NCBI GenBank assembly: GCA_002342685.1 | Contig: DDQN01000072.1 | Coordinates: 1 to 64,000 of the forward strand | Source: Vibrio sp. UBA2441 | Lineage (GTDB): Bacteria; Pseudomonadota; Gammaproteobacteria; Enterobacterales; Vibrionaceae | Length of the DNA: 64,000 bases | Direction of reading: 5' to 3' | In this document: one piece after another, positions 7,719-16,419 of the stretch | Position numbering within the stretch: the stretch's first letter is position 1 | Layout of the letters: the number at the start of each line of letters is the position of its first letter | Made by a program: the position numbers and the translations under genes | Notes under the pieces: generated by a model | Databases searched by the model: none | What the model was told of the DNA's origin: nothing | What the model saw: only the letters and a program-made list of their open reading frames with translations

Positions 7719-7747
7719 AATCTAACATTGACATACGTTTTTATCAA
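7719..7747 (-). promoter_or_regulatory. Predicted sigma-70 promoter of trpS leader
   Basis: On the minus strand TTGATA (7742-7747) and TAGATT (7719-7724) are separated by exactly 17 bases. The predicted start falls at 7711-7712, at the leader-peptide ATG. Confidence 0.5.
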
Positions 7748-7804
7748 TACCGAATTAAGCTGACTAAACATGCTAGACAGCTTAATTCGTACACGCTACG
7801 GTAT

Positions 7805-7829
7805 GGGTTGTGGGTTGTGGGTTGTGGGT
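7805..7829 (+). repeat. GGGTTGT heptamer microsatellite
   Basis: Three and a half copies of GGGTTGT, upstream of the DUF1289 gene. The same heptamer occurs, inverted, at 41170-41202. Confidence 0.85.
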
Positions 7830-7848
7830 GAAAGGGTATAGGTGGAAT

Positions 7849-8073
7849 ATGATTAGGCATGCAAATGAAATGATAAATGATGAAAAGCAAGAGGAGATTG
7901 CTTCTCCTTGCATCCGAAATTGTTGTTTGGATGACAACGACATTTGCCTGGGTTGCCACAGAACAATATCGGAAATAATGAATTGGTCTGAGTCTACTCA
8001 AATGCAAAAGAAACAGATCCTTTTATGTTGTCAGCGCAGAGCGGAGGACCTGAGTCACTCATCGAGTAAATAG
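7849..8073 (+). CDS. DUF1289 family protein
   Basis: The 74-residue product has the family pattern SPCIRNCCLDDNDICLGCHR followed by TISEIMNW, with four conserved Cys that suggest a small metal or Fe-S site. I choose ATG 7849 because AGGTGG lies just upstream and because the longer frame to 7810 only translates the heptamer repeat. Biochemical role of the family is not established. It is divergent from trpS and convergent with the LysR gene downstream. Confidence 0.88.
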   Translation: MIRHANEMINDEKQEEIASPCIRNCCLDDNDICLGCHRTISEIMNWSESTQMQKKQILLCCQRRAEDLSHSSSK

Positions 8074-8110
8074 ACCATACTCTTTGTTTCCTAGCCTTTC
8101 TATGCTGTTA

Positions 8111-9004
8111 CTATTTAAGTGCGTTTGGTAATGATTGGACTAAATAGTCCATCAAACAACGAATTTTCTTATTGTGTTGAACGTCCCGATGACAAACCAA
8201 ATATAGCGGAAGATCCGGTAGTTTCAATCCGAGATCAATTTCTTCTAGCGATAGTTTTTTAGCCAGCTCGCGGTGTGTCACGACAATGCCCCCTCCTTTT
8301 TGTGCGAGCTCAACATGCATAGGCATAAAGTCACAACGAAACGTAAAATCTTCATTTCTTAAGCTCCATCCAAGTGCTTTGCTGCCCTGTTCGATTTGTG
8401 TATCTCTGTCGTAACCAAGCAAACGATGATTAAACAGTTCCTCTAAAGTTTCAGGGCAACCAAATGTGTTCAAATAGGAGCGACTGGCGTAGAAACCAAG
8501 GGGGATATCAAAAAGACGGCGTGTAACGAGATCAATCTGTTTCGGTTGAAACATACGAATAGCGATATCTGCATCCCTCTTATCCAGATTAGTTGCCTGA
8601 TTAGTGACCTCAATTTCCAGATAAATGTCAGGATAGCGATTCAAAAACGTCGGAAGGATGTTGGGCAGATAGTAGTTAGCGACGAGTTCATTAGCAGAGA
8701 GTCGCAATTTTCCAGACAGCTTGTCTGCTTGTCCGCTCACCAAGCGTTGCAAGCGAAATGCGGACTCTTGCATGACCCGAACTTCTTCCAATAACGCCAA
8801 ACCAAACTCGGTCAGGCTGATGCCCTGTGTGCTTCTATTGAATAAAGACTGACCAAGTTGCTTTTCCATTGCTACTAACTGTCGGCTAAGGGTTGGCTGT
8901 GAAACGCCGAGTTTTACGGAAGCCTTGCTTACGCTGCCAGCTTCTGCGGTAGCAACAAAAAAGTGCCAATTTTGCCAGTTTATTCTATCGATGCCGCTAT
9001 TCAT
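8111..9004 (-). CDS. LysR-family transcriptional regulator
   Basis: The N-terminal winged HTH reads WHFFVATAEAGSVSKASVKL and then GVSQPTLSRQLVAMEKQLGQ, followed by an effector-binding domain that includes RDADIAIRMFQP. Length ~297 residues is normal. ATG 9004 has AGGCGGA upstream; ATG 9025, seven codons earlier, is possible. It is divergent from the NAD(P)-binding protein gene at 9095 across 90 bp, the usual arrangement for an LTTR and its target, with an inverted repeat between them. Effector unknown. Confidence 0.9.
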   Translation of the reverse strand: MNSGIDRINWQNWHFFVATAEAGSVSKASVKLGVSQPTLSRQLVAMEKQLGQSLFNRSTQGISLTEFGLALLEEVRVMQESAFRLQRLVSGQADKLSGKLRLSANELVANYYLPNILPTFLNRYPDIYLEIEVTNQATNLDKRDADIAIRMFQPKQIDLVTRRLFDIPLGFYASRSYLNTFGCPETLEELFNHRLLGYDRDTQIEQGSKALGWSLRNEDFTFRCDFMPMHVELAQKGGGIVVTHRELAKKLSLEEIDLGLKLPDLPLYLVCHRDVQHNKKIRCLMDYLVQSLPNALK

Positions 9005-9032
9005 TTTTGTATATCCGCCTGTCATTCTTGCT

Positions 9033-9055
9033 CATTCAAGATTTGTATATGAATG
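9033..9055. promoter_or_regulatory. Inverted repeat between divergent lysR and reductase genes
   Basis: CATTCA (9033-9038) and TGAATG (9050-9055) form an 11-bp-spaced dyad of the T-N11-A type used by LysR regulators. Placed in the divergent promoter region, it is a reasonable operator for the gene at 8111-9004. Confidence 0.45.
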
Positions 9056-9094
9056 ATAAGGTAATAGGTAATTAAATAATAGAAGGCAAAAATT

Positions 9095-10003
9095 ATGAGA
9101 ACAGCATTGATTTTGGGTTTGAGCGGTAACTTTGGTCGAGAAATGGCGAAAGCTTTAGATGAAAAGGGCTGGAAGATTAAGGCGATTGTACGAAACAAAG
9201 GGGCACTACAGAAAGACTTTCCCGGTTTTGAAATTGTGCAGGGCGATTATCTGGATAGAGATTTGCTTGCTAGCGTTTCAAAAGGTGTTGAGCTTGTGGT
9301 TTATGCGATCAATCCGCCTTATACCATGTGGAAGAAGCATGCGTTGAATATGCTGGAGCCTGTGGTGAAACTTGCTGAAGAAAAGCAAATGAACCTGCTA
9401 TTTCCCGGTAACGTCTACAATCTTATTCCTGAAGATTTTCCTATATCTGAAGAATCCCCATTAGTTGGCGTGACGGCAAAAGGAGAGATAAGAAAACGGA
9501 TGGAACAACGGCTTAAGAAAGCTAGTGAATTTGGGGCCCGGATTAGTATTGTCAGGGCTGGAGATTTTATCGGAGAGCGTACTCAATGGCTTGAGATGAT
9601 ACTGAAAAAAAAGAAGTCAGGTGCGTTCACGTTTCGGTCTCCTCATGACTCTGATCACAAACATTACTGGAGTTATTTGCCTGATTTATGTGCCAATACT
9701 GCCGCCATTATTGAACAAAACGAAAGTCAATTTGAAGTGTGGCACGATCCCGGGTTGGTTCTGAGTCAGAAAGATTGGTTAGGTGCGTTTGAGCGCAATG
9801 GAATTAAGCTCAACATTACGTCTTTTCCCTGGTGGTTTTATTCATTAGTCGCTGTTTTCGTTCCCTTGGTTAAAGAAGTCATGGGGATGAAATATTTATG
9901 GGATAAAGAGCTGATACTTGATGGCAGCAAAATGAAGAAAGCGCTAGGGCAAAACCTGAAAAGTACCGAGCTGAAAAGTATTGTTCATCATTTGGCTAGG
10001 TAG
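9095..10003 (+). CDS. NAD(P)-binding Rossmann-fold protein (NmrA/epimerase-like)
   Basis: The 302-residue protein begins MRTALILGLSGNFGREMAKA, a GxxGxxG dinucleotide-binding loop at residues 8-14, followed by the VRNKGAL strand that selects NADP(H) in atypical SDRs and by YAINPPYTMW. The C-terminal half carries substrate-binding features of NAD-dependent epimerase/NmrA-like proteins. No catalytic YxxxK is obvious, so a sugar epimerase role is not secure. It is probably controlled by the divergent LysR gene. Confidence 0.8.
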   Translation: MRTALILGLSGNFGREMAKALDEKGWKIKAIVRNKGALQKDFPGFEIVQGDYLDRDLLASVSKGVELVVYAINPPYTMWKKHALNMLEPVVKLAEEKQMNLLFPGNVYNLIPEDFPISEESPLVGVTAKGEIRKRMEQRLKKASEFGARISIVRAGDFIGERTQWLEMILKKKKSGAFTFRSPHDSDHKHYWSYLPDLCANTAAIIEQNESQFEVWHDPGLVLSQKDWLGAFERNGIKLNITSFPWWFYSLVAVFVPLVKEVMGMKYLWDKELILDGSKMKKALGQNLKSTELKSIVHHLAR

Positions 10004-10138
10004 GATGTTGCAAATGAGACCAAAACTATGAATGCACATTTCGTTAGTCTCTGAGCTATGTTCAACTGATTCACGCTTGAAGTTATCATTAATTCTAAAT
10101 ATGATAATTTATTGTTATGTATATTTGTCGTATTTATC

Positions 10139-11026
10139 ATGTTAAATCCACTTTGGCTCCATACGTTTAAAACCTTGGTAGAAATTAGCCATTTTACTCA
10201 AACGGCTGAAAAGCTGCATATGACTCAGCCAGGCGTAAGCCAGCACATAAAAAAGTTAGAACACGCATGTGGCCACTCTTTGATGAAACGTAAAACAAAG
10301 GGGTTTGAACTGACGGAGCAAGGAAAAATTGTTTATGAATATGCAATAAAAGCCGCGGAAGACGAAGCTAATATGATAGAGAATTTGGGTTTCGACAATG
10401 CGCATTCAGGTCAATGTTATTTGTCGTGTTCTGGTTCTTTGGCGCTATTTTTGTATCCGCCGCTTTTGTCATTGCAACAGAAATACCCTGAACTGAGTTT
10501 TCATCTTGAAGCGGCACCTAACCAAAAAATATTAAATGATGTGCATAATGGTAGCACTGACCTTGGTATCGTTACACATGTCCCAAGTAGCAGTTTTTAT
10601 CAGAGTGAAATAATCAGCGAGGAACCTTTATGTTTGGTTGTGCCAACACGCTATAAGAATGAAAAAATCACTGCGGAATTGATGTTTAGTTGTGGGTTAA
10701 TCGATCACCCCGATGCCATGCATTACTTGTCTTTGTATTTTGACTTATGCGGTGAAAAGGAGTTAGCCAGCATCAACATTGAGAAGCTACCGAAGTCAGG
10801 CTACATCAATCAACTTAATCAAATACTGCTCCCTGTTGCAAAAGGACTAGGGTTCACTGTACTTCCTCAAAGCGCGGTAGAAAATTTTACGGATAAAGAG
10901 AGTATTTATATTGCTCGAACAACAAAACAAGTAAAAGAAACGTTGTATTTAGTACAAAAGCGCAACCGACATTTACCACGCCGCTACCAAACCGTGCGTG
11001 AGTTACTTGTTGATATATTTTCTTAA
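10139..11026 (+). CDS. LysR-family transcriptional regulator
   Basis: A 295-residue LTTR with HTH text FTQTAEKLHMTQPGVSQHIK near residues 20-40 and a LysR substrate-binding domain. I start it at ATG 10139 (MLNPLWLHTFKTL), since the additional nine residues of the longer frame are hydrophobic and atypical. Its 3' end converges on the putative metal exporter gene at 11047. The upstream region contains ATGATAA and TTATCAT half-sites flanking ~30 bp, possibly its own operator. Target unknown. Confidence 0.9.
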   Translation: MLNPLWLHTFKTLVEISHFTQTAEKLHMTQPGVSQHIKKLEHACGHSLMKRKTKGFELTEQGKIVYEYAIKAAEDEANMIENLGFDNAHSGQCYLSCSGSLALFLYPPLLSLQQKYPELSFHLEAAPNQKILNDVHNGSTDLGIVTHVPSSSFYQSEIISEEPLCLVVPTRYKNEKITAELMFSCGLIDHPDAMHYLSLYFDLCGEKELASINIEKLPKSGYINQLNQILLPVAKGLGFTVLPQSAVENFTDKESIYIARTTKQVKETLYLVQKRNRHLPRRYQTVRELLVDIFS

Positions 11027-11046
11027 TGATTAAGGGGCCTTATTTA

Positions 11047-12234
11047 CTATTCGAACAGATAAAAACAACTATAAGCAACAATTAGCGCTGGGATAGACGA
11101 ATACAGTGTCGCCATAAGTGCTGCTTTTGGTGCAAGTACAATGGCGGGAAACAGGGCATCGCCATCATTACTGATTGAATTACCTAATTGCGCCGATAAA
11201 GGGACAGTCCCGTTAATGTATAAACTGGTGACCAATATTTGAGGGCCACACCCGGGCAGCAGTCCTATCACGACACCTATTAGAGGCATGAAGCTTGCCC
11301 ATTCGGTAAACGCAGACGCCAAGTTAATACCTGTCCAGTACATGGTTAGCTCGAACAATAAAAAGGCACAAATTACCCAGCTTGTTACAAAGTTAGTATC
11401 TTGTGCAACACGCTGAAAAAGCGTATTGGTTTTCTCTTTCGGGTCTTCTGATACCGCAGACTCATAATCGGATATATCTCGACTGAGTGCCCAAAGAAGC
11501 ATAGAAATAATAGCCGCACTGGCACCAATGATATTTATCGTGCCTGCATTGAGATGAAAAAACGTATCAATATCGATTTGAAACGATCCCATCACTGCGA
11601 TGACAGAGGACGGAATCAACATCCAACGCCAAAAATGCCCTTGCAATTTTAATGAAGGTTGATGAGCTTCATTTCCGTCTGGGCTAGGAAGAGGAGTTAC
11701 TTTATCGGTTGTTGGTCGCATAAAACTGACACCATGAATAGAGTCGACTACCCAGCCAGAGATTAAGCCAGTAACAAATCCAACAACCACAACAAGAAGC
11801 CCTATGCGTGGTTGAGCGGCAAGTAACAAAAATGCGGCGTCTCCCATAGTTGCGGTGAGCACTGCGACGACTGATCCGAAACTGAGCTTGCCTTTGACAT
11901 ATTGTGTAATAACCACAATCGCGCCACCGCAGCCCGGTAGCGCCCCCATGGATGCAGAAAATAACACTTGGTAGTATGAACTCTTGTCGAGCATCAGTGT
12001 GAGTTTGTTGGTATTGCTCAATCGCGAAGAGATGGCATGGTAGATGGTAAGTGTGGCAGCGACATACGTAGCAACCTGCCAAAATGCATCAGATAAGACA
12101 GAAACGGTAATTTCTCTGGTGTTCGCAACCATGAGCAAGGAAAATAAGGCGATAGGCAAAATGAGGCGCTTATTGACTAATCGCCATGTTATCTGATTTC
12201 GCAGGTGGTCAGTATGTTTTATCTGTATTTGCAT
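11047..12234 (-). CDS. Putative 10-TM metal exporter (ArsP_2/putative manganese transporter family)
   Basis: The ~395-residue integral membrane protein has an inverted or duplicated architecture: MGALPGCGGAIVVITQYVKG in the first half and IGLLPGCGPQILVTSLYING in the second, each followed by a conserved acidic GDA motif (TMGDAAF and DGDALF). The paired LPGCG loops are characteristic of a family annotated as putative manganese or heavy-metal/arsenic effluxers. ATG 12234 is chosen because CGGAG precedes it; the longer frame to 12282 lacks a site. A Fur box lies ~55 bp upstream, linking it to iron or manganese homeostasis. Substrate unproven. Confidence 0.8.
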   Translation of the reverse strand: MQIQIKHTDHLRNQITWRLVNKRLILPIALFSLLMVANTREITVSVLSDAFWQVATYVAATLTIYHAISSRLSNTNKLTLMLDKSSYYQVLFSASMGALPGCGGAIVVITQYVKGKLSFGSVVAVLTATMGDAAFLLLAAQPRIGLLVVVVGFVTGLISGWVVDSIHGVSFMRPTTDKVTPLPSPDGNEAHQPSLKLQGHFWRWMLIPSSVIAVMGSFQIDIDTFFHLNAGTINIIGASAAIISMLLWALSRDISDYESAVSEDPKEKTNTLFQRVAQDTNFVTSWVICAFLLFELTMYWTGINLASAFTEWASFMPLIGVVIGLLPGCGPQILVTSLYINGTVPLSAQLGNSISNDGDALFPAIVLAPKAALMATLYSSIPALIVAYSCFYLFE

Positions 12235-12288
12235 AAATAGCTCCGAAAGGTTCAATCGCTCTAGAGAAGCGTATGCCTGCATTTAAAT

Positions 12289-12307
12289 ACAAATGAGAAT
12301 CATTATC
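12289..12307 (-). promoter_or_regulatory. Fur box
   Basis: ACAAATGAGAATCATTATC matches the 19-bp Fur consensus GATAATGATAATCATTATC at 15 of 19 positions. It lies directly upstream of the putative metal exporter on the minus strand. Confidence 0.65.
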
Positions 12308-12534
12308 AACAAATATTTGTAATATTTTTAGTCAGATACGTAAAACGGTTCAATACTACAGCGAACTAATTGATATTTTACATATGGCATTTACCTATCA
12401 TAAAATCGAATTTGAATGAGCTATGGTGCATATTGGTGCTGTATTGTCCTAATGCAAAGATGGTAATGATTTTGTCTTCTTTTGGCCTCATGGATTAGTT
12501 AATGAGTAAAGTAAATCTGCATAGTAATAATTAA

Positions 12535-12930
12535 ATGAATGTATTTAGGTTAAGTAAACCGTATGTCACTGCTGACTTTCATCTAACGTCGGCTGAATTA
12601 AAGGTAAGGAAAAAGTGCTATCCCTTACACAGTGTTAAGCGTGTAGAGCTTAGGAAACTTGGTTTGAAAGACAATATAATCAATGTAATGTCATTGGCTC
12701 TGGTATTGTCTGCGGCGACGTGGGCGTTTGTCCCCGGGTTTGGGTTACCAGTATTTATGCTGACTTTTTTTATTGGATTTATGGCCTGTAAAAAATATAA
12801 ACTTCGCGCGGAATATTGTGGCACGGATGAAGCGGGAGATTACTGGGTTCCATTCGCCAGTTGCAACTCAGAGGTCGAGTTCGAAGTGCTAAAAGATATC
12901 CATATGAAACTTCTGACGAAAATTGAATAG
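12535..12930 (+). CDS. Small membrane protein of unknown function
   Basis: A 131-residue protein with two hydrophobic stretches around residues 47-83 (INVMSLALVLSAATWAFVPG then LPVFMLTFFIGFMA), flanked by soluble parts containing basic KKCYPLHSVKRVELRKLG before and a charged C-terminus after. The layout recalls DUF6232-like proteins with a PH-like beta domain, but I cannot confirm a family. No ribosome site is evident before ATG 12535. It stands alone between the Fur-box region and the pseudouridine synthase gene. Confidence 0.65.
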   Translation: MNVFRLSKPYVTADFHLTSAELKVRKKCYPLHSVKRVELRKLGLKDNIINVMSLALVLSAATWAFVPGFGLPVFMLTFFIGFMACKKYKLRAEYCGTDEAGDYWVPFASCNSEVEFEVLKDIHMKLLTKIE

Positions 12931-13017
12931 GCGTGTTCGGCTGAGCTGTCATCTTGCTAATTAACCCAGAGCAAGCATAATAGCCTCCCTAAACCATTAC
13001 CCTTAGTGCCGCCCGCC

Positions 13018-13725
13018 ATGCGCCTTGATAAGTTTGTTTGCAAAAGTACAGAGTTAACCAGAAGCGAAGCTATCCTGCTGATAAACAGTGGATCTGTGAA
13101 GGTTAATGGTGATGTCATCGTAAAAGAAGCAGCTCAGGTACATGAAAACAATAGTATTACTGTTAATGGTCAAAAGCTAACCGCCCGCGCTTTCCGTTAC
13201 CTATTAATGCACAAACCCGCAGGAACGATTTGTTCGAATATTGATGAAGCTTACCCTTCGTTGTTTAATTATATAAACGTCGACACGGTTTCCGAGCTTC
13301 ATATTGCTGGCCGATTGGATGCTGATACGACGGGACTAGTTCTGATTACCGATGATGGACGTTGGTCATTTAATATCACTACGCCAAATAGCTTGTGTAA
13401 AAAAGTATACCGGGTCGGGCTACATCGCCCAATAGCGAGTGATGCAGGTTATCGGTTTGAACAAGGCGTTCAATTACAGGGTGAAGTAGGGTTGACATCG
13501 CCGGCAGAACTTGAGGTTATCAATTCAAAAGAGGTGCTTTTAACCATTACACAAGGCAAGTTCCATCAGGTCAAACGTATGTTTGCTGCTGTGGGTAACA
13601 AAGTGGTTTCTTTGCATCGTGAAAAGATTGGAAAAATTGAACTGGATGTTGAGGTTGGGCAATGGCGATATTTGTCTGCGGAAGAAGTCGAGTCGTTTTT
13701 ATCCGTTAGTCATTGCGCAAAATGA
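13018..13725 (+). CDS. rsuA: RsuA-family 16S rRNA pseudouridine synthase
   Basis: Converts uridine to pseudouridine in 16S rRNA (position 516 for E. coli RsuA). It starts MRLDKFVCKSTELTRSEA, an S4 RNA-binding domain, then has the catalytic motif GRLDADTTGLVLITDDG with the nucleophilic Asp at about residue 102, and the RsuA/RluE signature VKRMFAAVGNKV near the end. ATG 13018 is preferred to a GTG at 13006. Length ~235 fits. Orthology to rsuA rather than a paralogue is likely, not certain. Confidence 0.88.
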   Translation: MRLDKFVCKSTELTRSEAILLINSGSVKVNGDVIVKEAAQVHENNSITVNGQKLTARAFRYLLMHKPAGTICSNIDEAYPSLFNYINVDTVSELHIAGRLDADTTGLVLITDDGRWSFNITTPNSLCKKVYRVGLHRPIASDAGYRFEQGVQLQGEVGLTSPAELEVINSKEVLLTITQGKFHQVKRMFAAVGNKVVSLHREKIGKIELDVEVGQWRYLSAEEVESFLSVSHCAK

Positions 13726-13806
13726 GGTATTTGCGGTAAGTTAAATGATAAAGCGCCAATTCAGTTTATTCGCTTTGGGGCCGGACAACTTAACAGGGAG
13801 TTAAGC

Positions 13807-14433
13807 ATGAGCATCGAAGGGACAGTGATGAAAGCCGAGTACGATTTGATTGCAAAGCAATGGCTGGATATGAGAAAAACCCTGCCAGACAAGGATGCCG
13901 AACTATTTGATTTGTTTTTGGATAGATTGTCTGATGATAGCAGGATTTTAGATCTCGGCTGTGGACATGGTACTCCGGTCGCTAAGCTATTATCTGAACA
14001 TAGACACCGAATTGTGGGTGTTGATAGGTCGGAGAAACTGCTGGAATACGCCCGTAATGATATGCCGGAACATCAGTGGATCCACAGTGATTTAGAATCG
14101 TACCAGCCAGAGGGGAGCTTTGACGGTATTGTTATTTGGGATTCTATGTTTTTTCTTCCAAGGGAAGAGCATCTTAAATTGATTGAGAAAGCCTATAGAG
14201 CGCTGAACCCACAGGGTGTGATGATTATTTCCAGTGGCGGCTCTGAGGAAGATATTCCCGCGTTTACTGGCACTATGTTTGATGAAGAATTCTATTACGA
14301 CTCGTACCCGATTGAGCCGCTATTGGCTTATTGTGAATCTATAGGTTTGAATGTTATCCAGAGTGTTTTGGTGAATGAGCCGGATGGTGACAGGGATAAA
14401 GGAAGGTTAGGTGTCGTGCTGAAGAAAATTTAA
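13807..14433 (+). CDS. Class I SAM-dependent methyltransferase
   Basis: The 208-residue protein has motif I LDLGCGHGTPVAKLL around residues 47-61, motif II acidic VGVDRSEKLLEYA, and a DGIVIWDSMFFLP post-II segment, as in Methyltransf_11/25 families. GGGAG precedes the ATG. It stands alone, convergent with the solute-binding gene. Small-molecule substrate unknown. Confidence 0.85.
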   Translation: MSIEGTVMKAEYDLIAKQWLDMRKTLPDKDAELFDLFLDRLSDDSRILDLGCGHGTPVAKLLSEHRHRIVGVDRSEKLLEYARNDMPEHQWIHSDLESYQPEGSFDGIVIWDSMFFLPREEHLKLIEKAYRALNPQGVMIISSGGSEEDIPAFTGTMFDEEFYYDSYPIEPLLAYCESIGLNVIQSVLVNEPDGDRDKGRLGVVLKKI

Positions 14434-14464
14434 CTCTGAGCAATTGGATCTAATGAGGCTGTTT

Positions 14465-15247
14465 TTAATCGATGATGTTGTAGCGATGCAGAAGAGTCTC
14501 ATAATAGCTTGACGTAGAGTCAGAGGTTGGTTTTTTTAGGGCATCAAGCGCAGCCTGAAACAGAGTAATGGTCTTATCATCGGTATCAGGATGAAAAGCG
14601 TAATATAACTCTAGCGCTTGTAATACATAGACCACTTCGAAGTCGTCATTATTCATTCCGGATTGTTCGATCGCTATGCGCGCAGCCCGTTCTTCGTATG
14701 CCCAAAGTTTGAACCGATCATACGATAGCATTTTAGATAACGGTGTTGAGGTATTTGCGTATTCCAACATGGTACTGGTTACACCAGCTTCTAATAGTAA
14801 CTGTTCTGCAATGTCGTTTTTGACTACTCCAATTGAATATTCTGACAGATCACTTGGCTGGTTGATTATAATCGAATTTTGTTTTTTTGCTAAAATAACC
14901 ACTCTGGTTGCACCAATAGGACCGGCCCATTTAAATAGCTTTTCTCGAGCGGGAATGCGTGCGGTAGAAAAGAGTACCGAATTTGGCTTGGTTTGAGCAA
15001 TGTAGTATGCCCGTGGCCAGGGTAGTAACTTAAGATCGCTTCTCTCAAGGTGGCTACCTATGTGACGGTTTGCTTCGAGTAGTAAATCTACAGCGAGCCC
15101 TTTAACTGTCTGGTCATCTAAGTAATTATAAGGAGGGTAGTCTTCGGTGTAGTATGTAAACTGATTCAATGCTGAGGCATTAGAGCCATGACTAAAGAGC
15201 AATATCAATAAAAGTAGCTTTAATATAGTGTTTTTCAATGACACCAC
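14465..15247 (-). CDS. Periplasmic solute-binding protein, family 3-like
   Basis: A 260-residue exported protein: signal peptide with hydrophobic core LLLLILLFSHGSNASA, then the hallmark FTYYTEDYPPYNYLDDQTVK of SBP_bac_3 proteins and WPRAYYIAQ. The start is GTG at 15247 or 15244, or TTG at 15238 with AGGTGG upstream. No ABC permease genes are nearby, as is usual for the many orphan family-3 binding proteins of vibrios. Ligand probably an amino acid or other small polar compound, unproven. Confidence 0.85.
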   Translation of the reverse strand: MVSLKNTILKLLLLILLFSHGSNASALNQFTYYTEDYPPYNYLDDQTVKGLAVDLLLEANRHIGSHLERSDLKLLPWPRAYYIAQTKPNSVLFSTARIPAREKLFKWAGPIGATRVVILAKKQNSIIINQPSDLSEYSIGVVKNDIAEQLLLEAGVTSTMLEYANTSTPLSKMLSYDRFKLWAYEERAARIAIEQSGMNNDDFEVVYVLQALELYYAFHPDTDDKTITLFQAALDALKKPTSDSTSSYYETLLHRYNIID

Positions 15248-15333
15248 CTAGTAGTCAAATAAGTTAACGTATTCACCAAGCGAAATGCCTTATTGCATGA
15301 GTATAGGTGATTACAGGGAACTAATACAGCCTT

Positions 15334-15459
15334 TTACACCCAATTCATCTCTATACTCAACCTATATAATAGTTCTGGTAAAGTGGATAAAAGTAGTGCG
15401 CCCAATATAATGCCAGTAATGGCAATGCTTATTTTTGAAATGTTCATTATTTTATTCAT
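15334..15459 (-). CDS. 41-residue single-TM protein in the NO-response operon
   Basis: The frame MNKIMNISKISIAITGIILG continues into a hydrophobic ALLLSTLPELL segment and ends with a short polar tail. It begins six bases after the stop of the flavin reductase gene on the same strand, so it would be co-transcribed from the sigma-54-like promoter at 16274-16289. There is a basic N-terminus and one TM helix. No clear Shine-Dalgarno is seen, so translational coupling is likely if it is expressed. I do not recognise it; a small NnrT-like role is speculative. Confidence 0.45.
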   Translation of the reverse strand: MNKIMNISKISIAITGIILGALLLSTLPELLYRLSIEMNWV

Positions 15460-15465
15460 GTAGTT

Positions 15466-16236
15466 TTACCAATAGTTCTCGCTGCTAAAATGTCCGGGTT
15501 CTTTACGTAGATGTTTGGTGAGGCCAAGTGATTTTAATGTTTCACTGGTATCTTTCACCATTTGTGGGTTACCACACAAATAGATAAAGCTACCTTTTTT
15601 ATCCATAGCCTTTCCAACCGCCTGGTCAAGCTTACCACTGGATATAAGATCGGGAATTCGTCCGTGTAACGCTCCGCTGACTTGCTCTCTGGATACAATG
15701 GGTAGATAGTGAAAGTTACTCTTAAGACGGGCCTTTATGGATTCTAGCTTATCTTGGTAGACCAGCTCTGATTTGTGACGAACGGCATGCACTAGAGTAA
15801 CGTGGTTGAATCGATTCTCAATATCGCCTTCAAGCATAGAGAGGAAAGGACCAATAGCCGTACCCGTGGACAGTAGCCATAAATCCGATTGTGATGTTGG
15901 TATTTCGTTTACGGTCATGAAACCGGCTGCTTCACTGCTCACGTAGACTTCATCACCCGTTCGTAATTTATGTAGCAACGGTGAAAGCCTTCCTGTTGGA
16001 TCTGTGATAATCAACAGTTCTATGACACCTGTTTGAGCATAATCTTTTGGGTGATTGACTATAGAATAGGCTCTACGTTGTAGTTCCCCGTCTTCATCAG
16101 ACAGCGCCAGCTTAACAAACTGACCTGCGGTATAAACAACGCCAGGTATACGAATGCGTAAGCTGAACAGGTTTTCCGTCCAGTTTATTCGCCCAGCGAT
16201 AAAACCAGTTTTTAGATTGTGTGTTATCTCTGTCAT
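15466..16236 (-). CDS. Ferredoxin/flavodoxin-NADP+ reductase family flavoprotein
   Basis: A 256-residue FAD/NADP(H) oxidoreductase. It has the FAD-binding RRAYSIVNHP, WLLSTGTAIGPFLSML for NADP pyrophosphate binding, YLCGNPQMVKDT and a C-terminal aromatic end (SSENYW), as in Fpr proteins. ATG 16236 is chosen because AAGGTGA precedes it; the frame to 16335 overlaps regulatory DNA. It is divergent from norR and has a sigma-54-type promoter with NorR-like sites upstream, so it probably supplies electrons during NO stress, analogous in context to norW of other species (inference). Confidence 0.88.
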   Translation of the reverse strand: MTEITHNLKTGFIAGRINWTENLFSLRIRIPGVVYTAGQFVKLALSDEDGELQRRAYSIVNHPKDYAQTGVIELLIITDPTGRLSPLLHKLRTGDEVYVSSEAAGFMTVNEIPTSQSDLWLLSTGTAIGPFLSMLEGDIENRFNHVTLVHAVRHKSELVYQDKLESIKARLKSNFHYLPIVSREQVSGALHGRIPDLISSGKLDQAVGKAMDKKGSFIYLCGNPQMVKDTSETLKSLGLTKHLRKEPGHFSSENYW

Positions 16237-16273
16237 AGAGTCACCTTTACTGTGCCATTTATACTTCCGATAA

Positions 16274-16289
16274 AGCACATGCCGTGCCA
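16274..16289 (-). promoter_or_regulatory. Sigma-54-type promoter for the flavin reductase
   Basis: Minus-strand TGGCACGGCATGTGCT matches the -24/-12 consensus TGGCACG-N4-TTGCW except for one base in the -12 element. It lies 38 bp before the reductase ATG, and a NorR-type activator gene is adjacent. Confidence 0.65.
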
Positions 16290-16386
16290 TAAACTTAATA
16301 GATTGATAATTATAGGGTTTAATGTCTAATGTCATTTATTTTGTAGATATGACAAGTGTTTACATTTGTTATTGTGATAATATACT

Positions 16387-16399
16387 TGTCAGATAGACA
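16387..16399. promoter_or_regulatory. NorR-type box upstream of norR
   Basis: TGTC-AGATA-GACA dyad. The surrounding 15-mer TTGTCAGATAGACAA is repeated exactly at 17971-17985, directly after norR. A looser TGTCAT...ATGACA pair lies further towards the reductase at about 16330-16355. Confidence 0.6.
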
Positions 16400-16419
16400 A
16401 TGAAATGTAGGTGGGGTCA

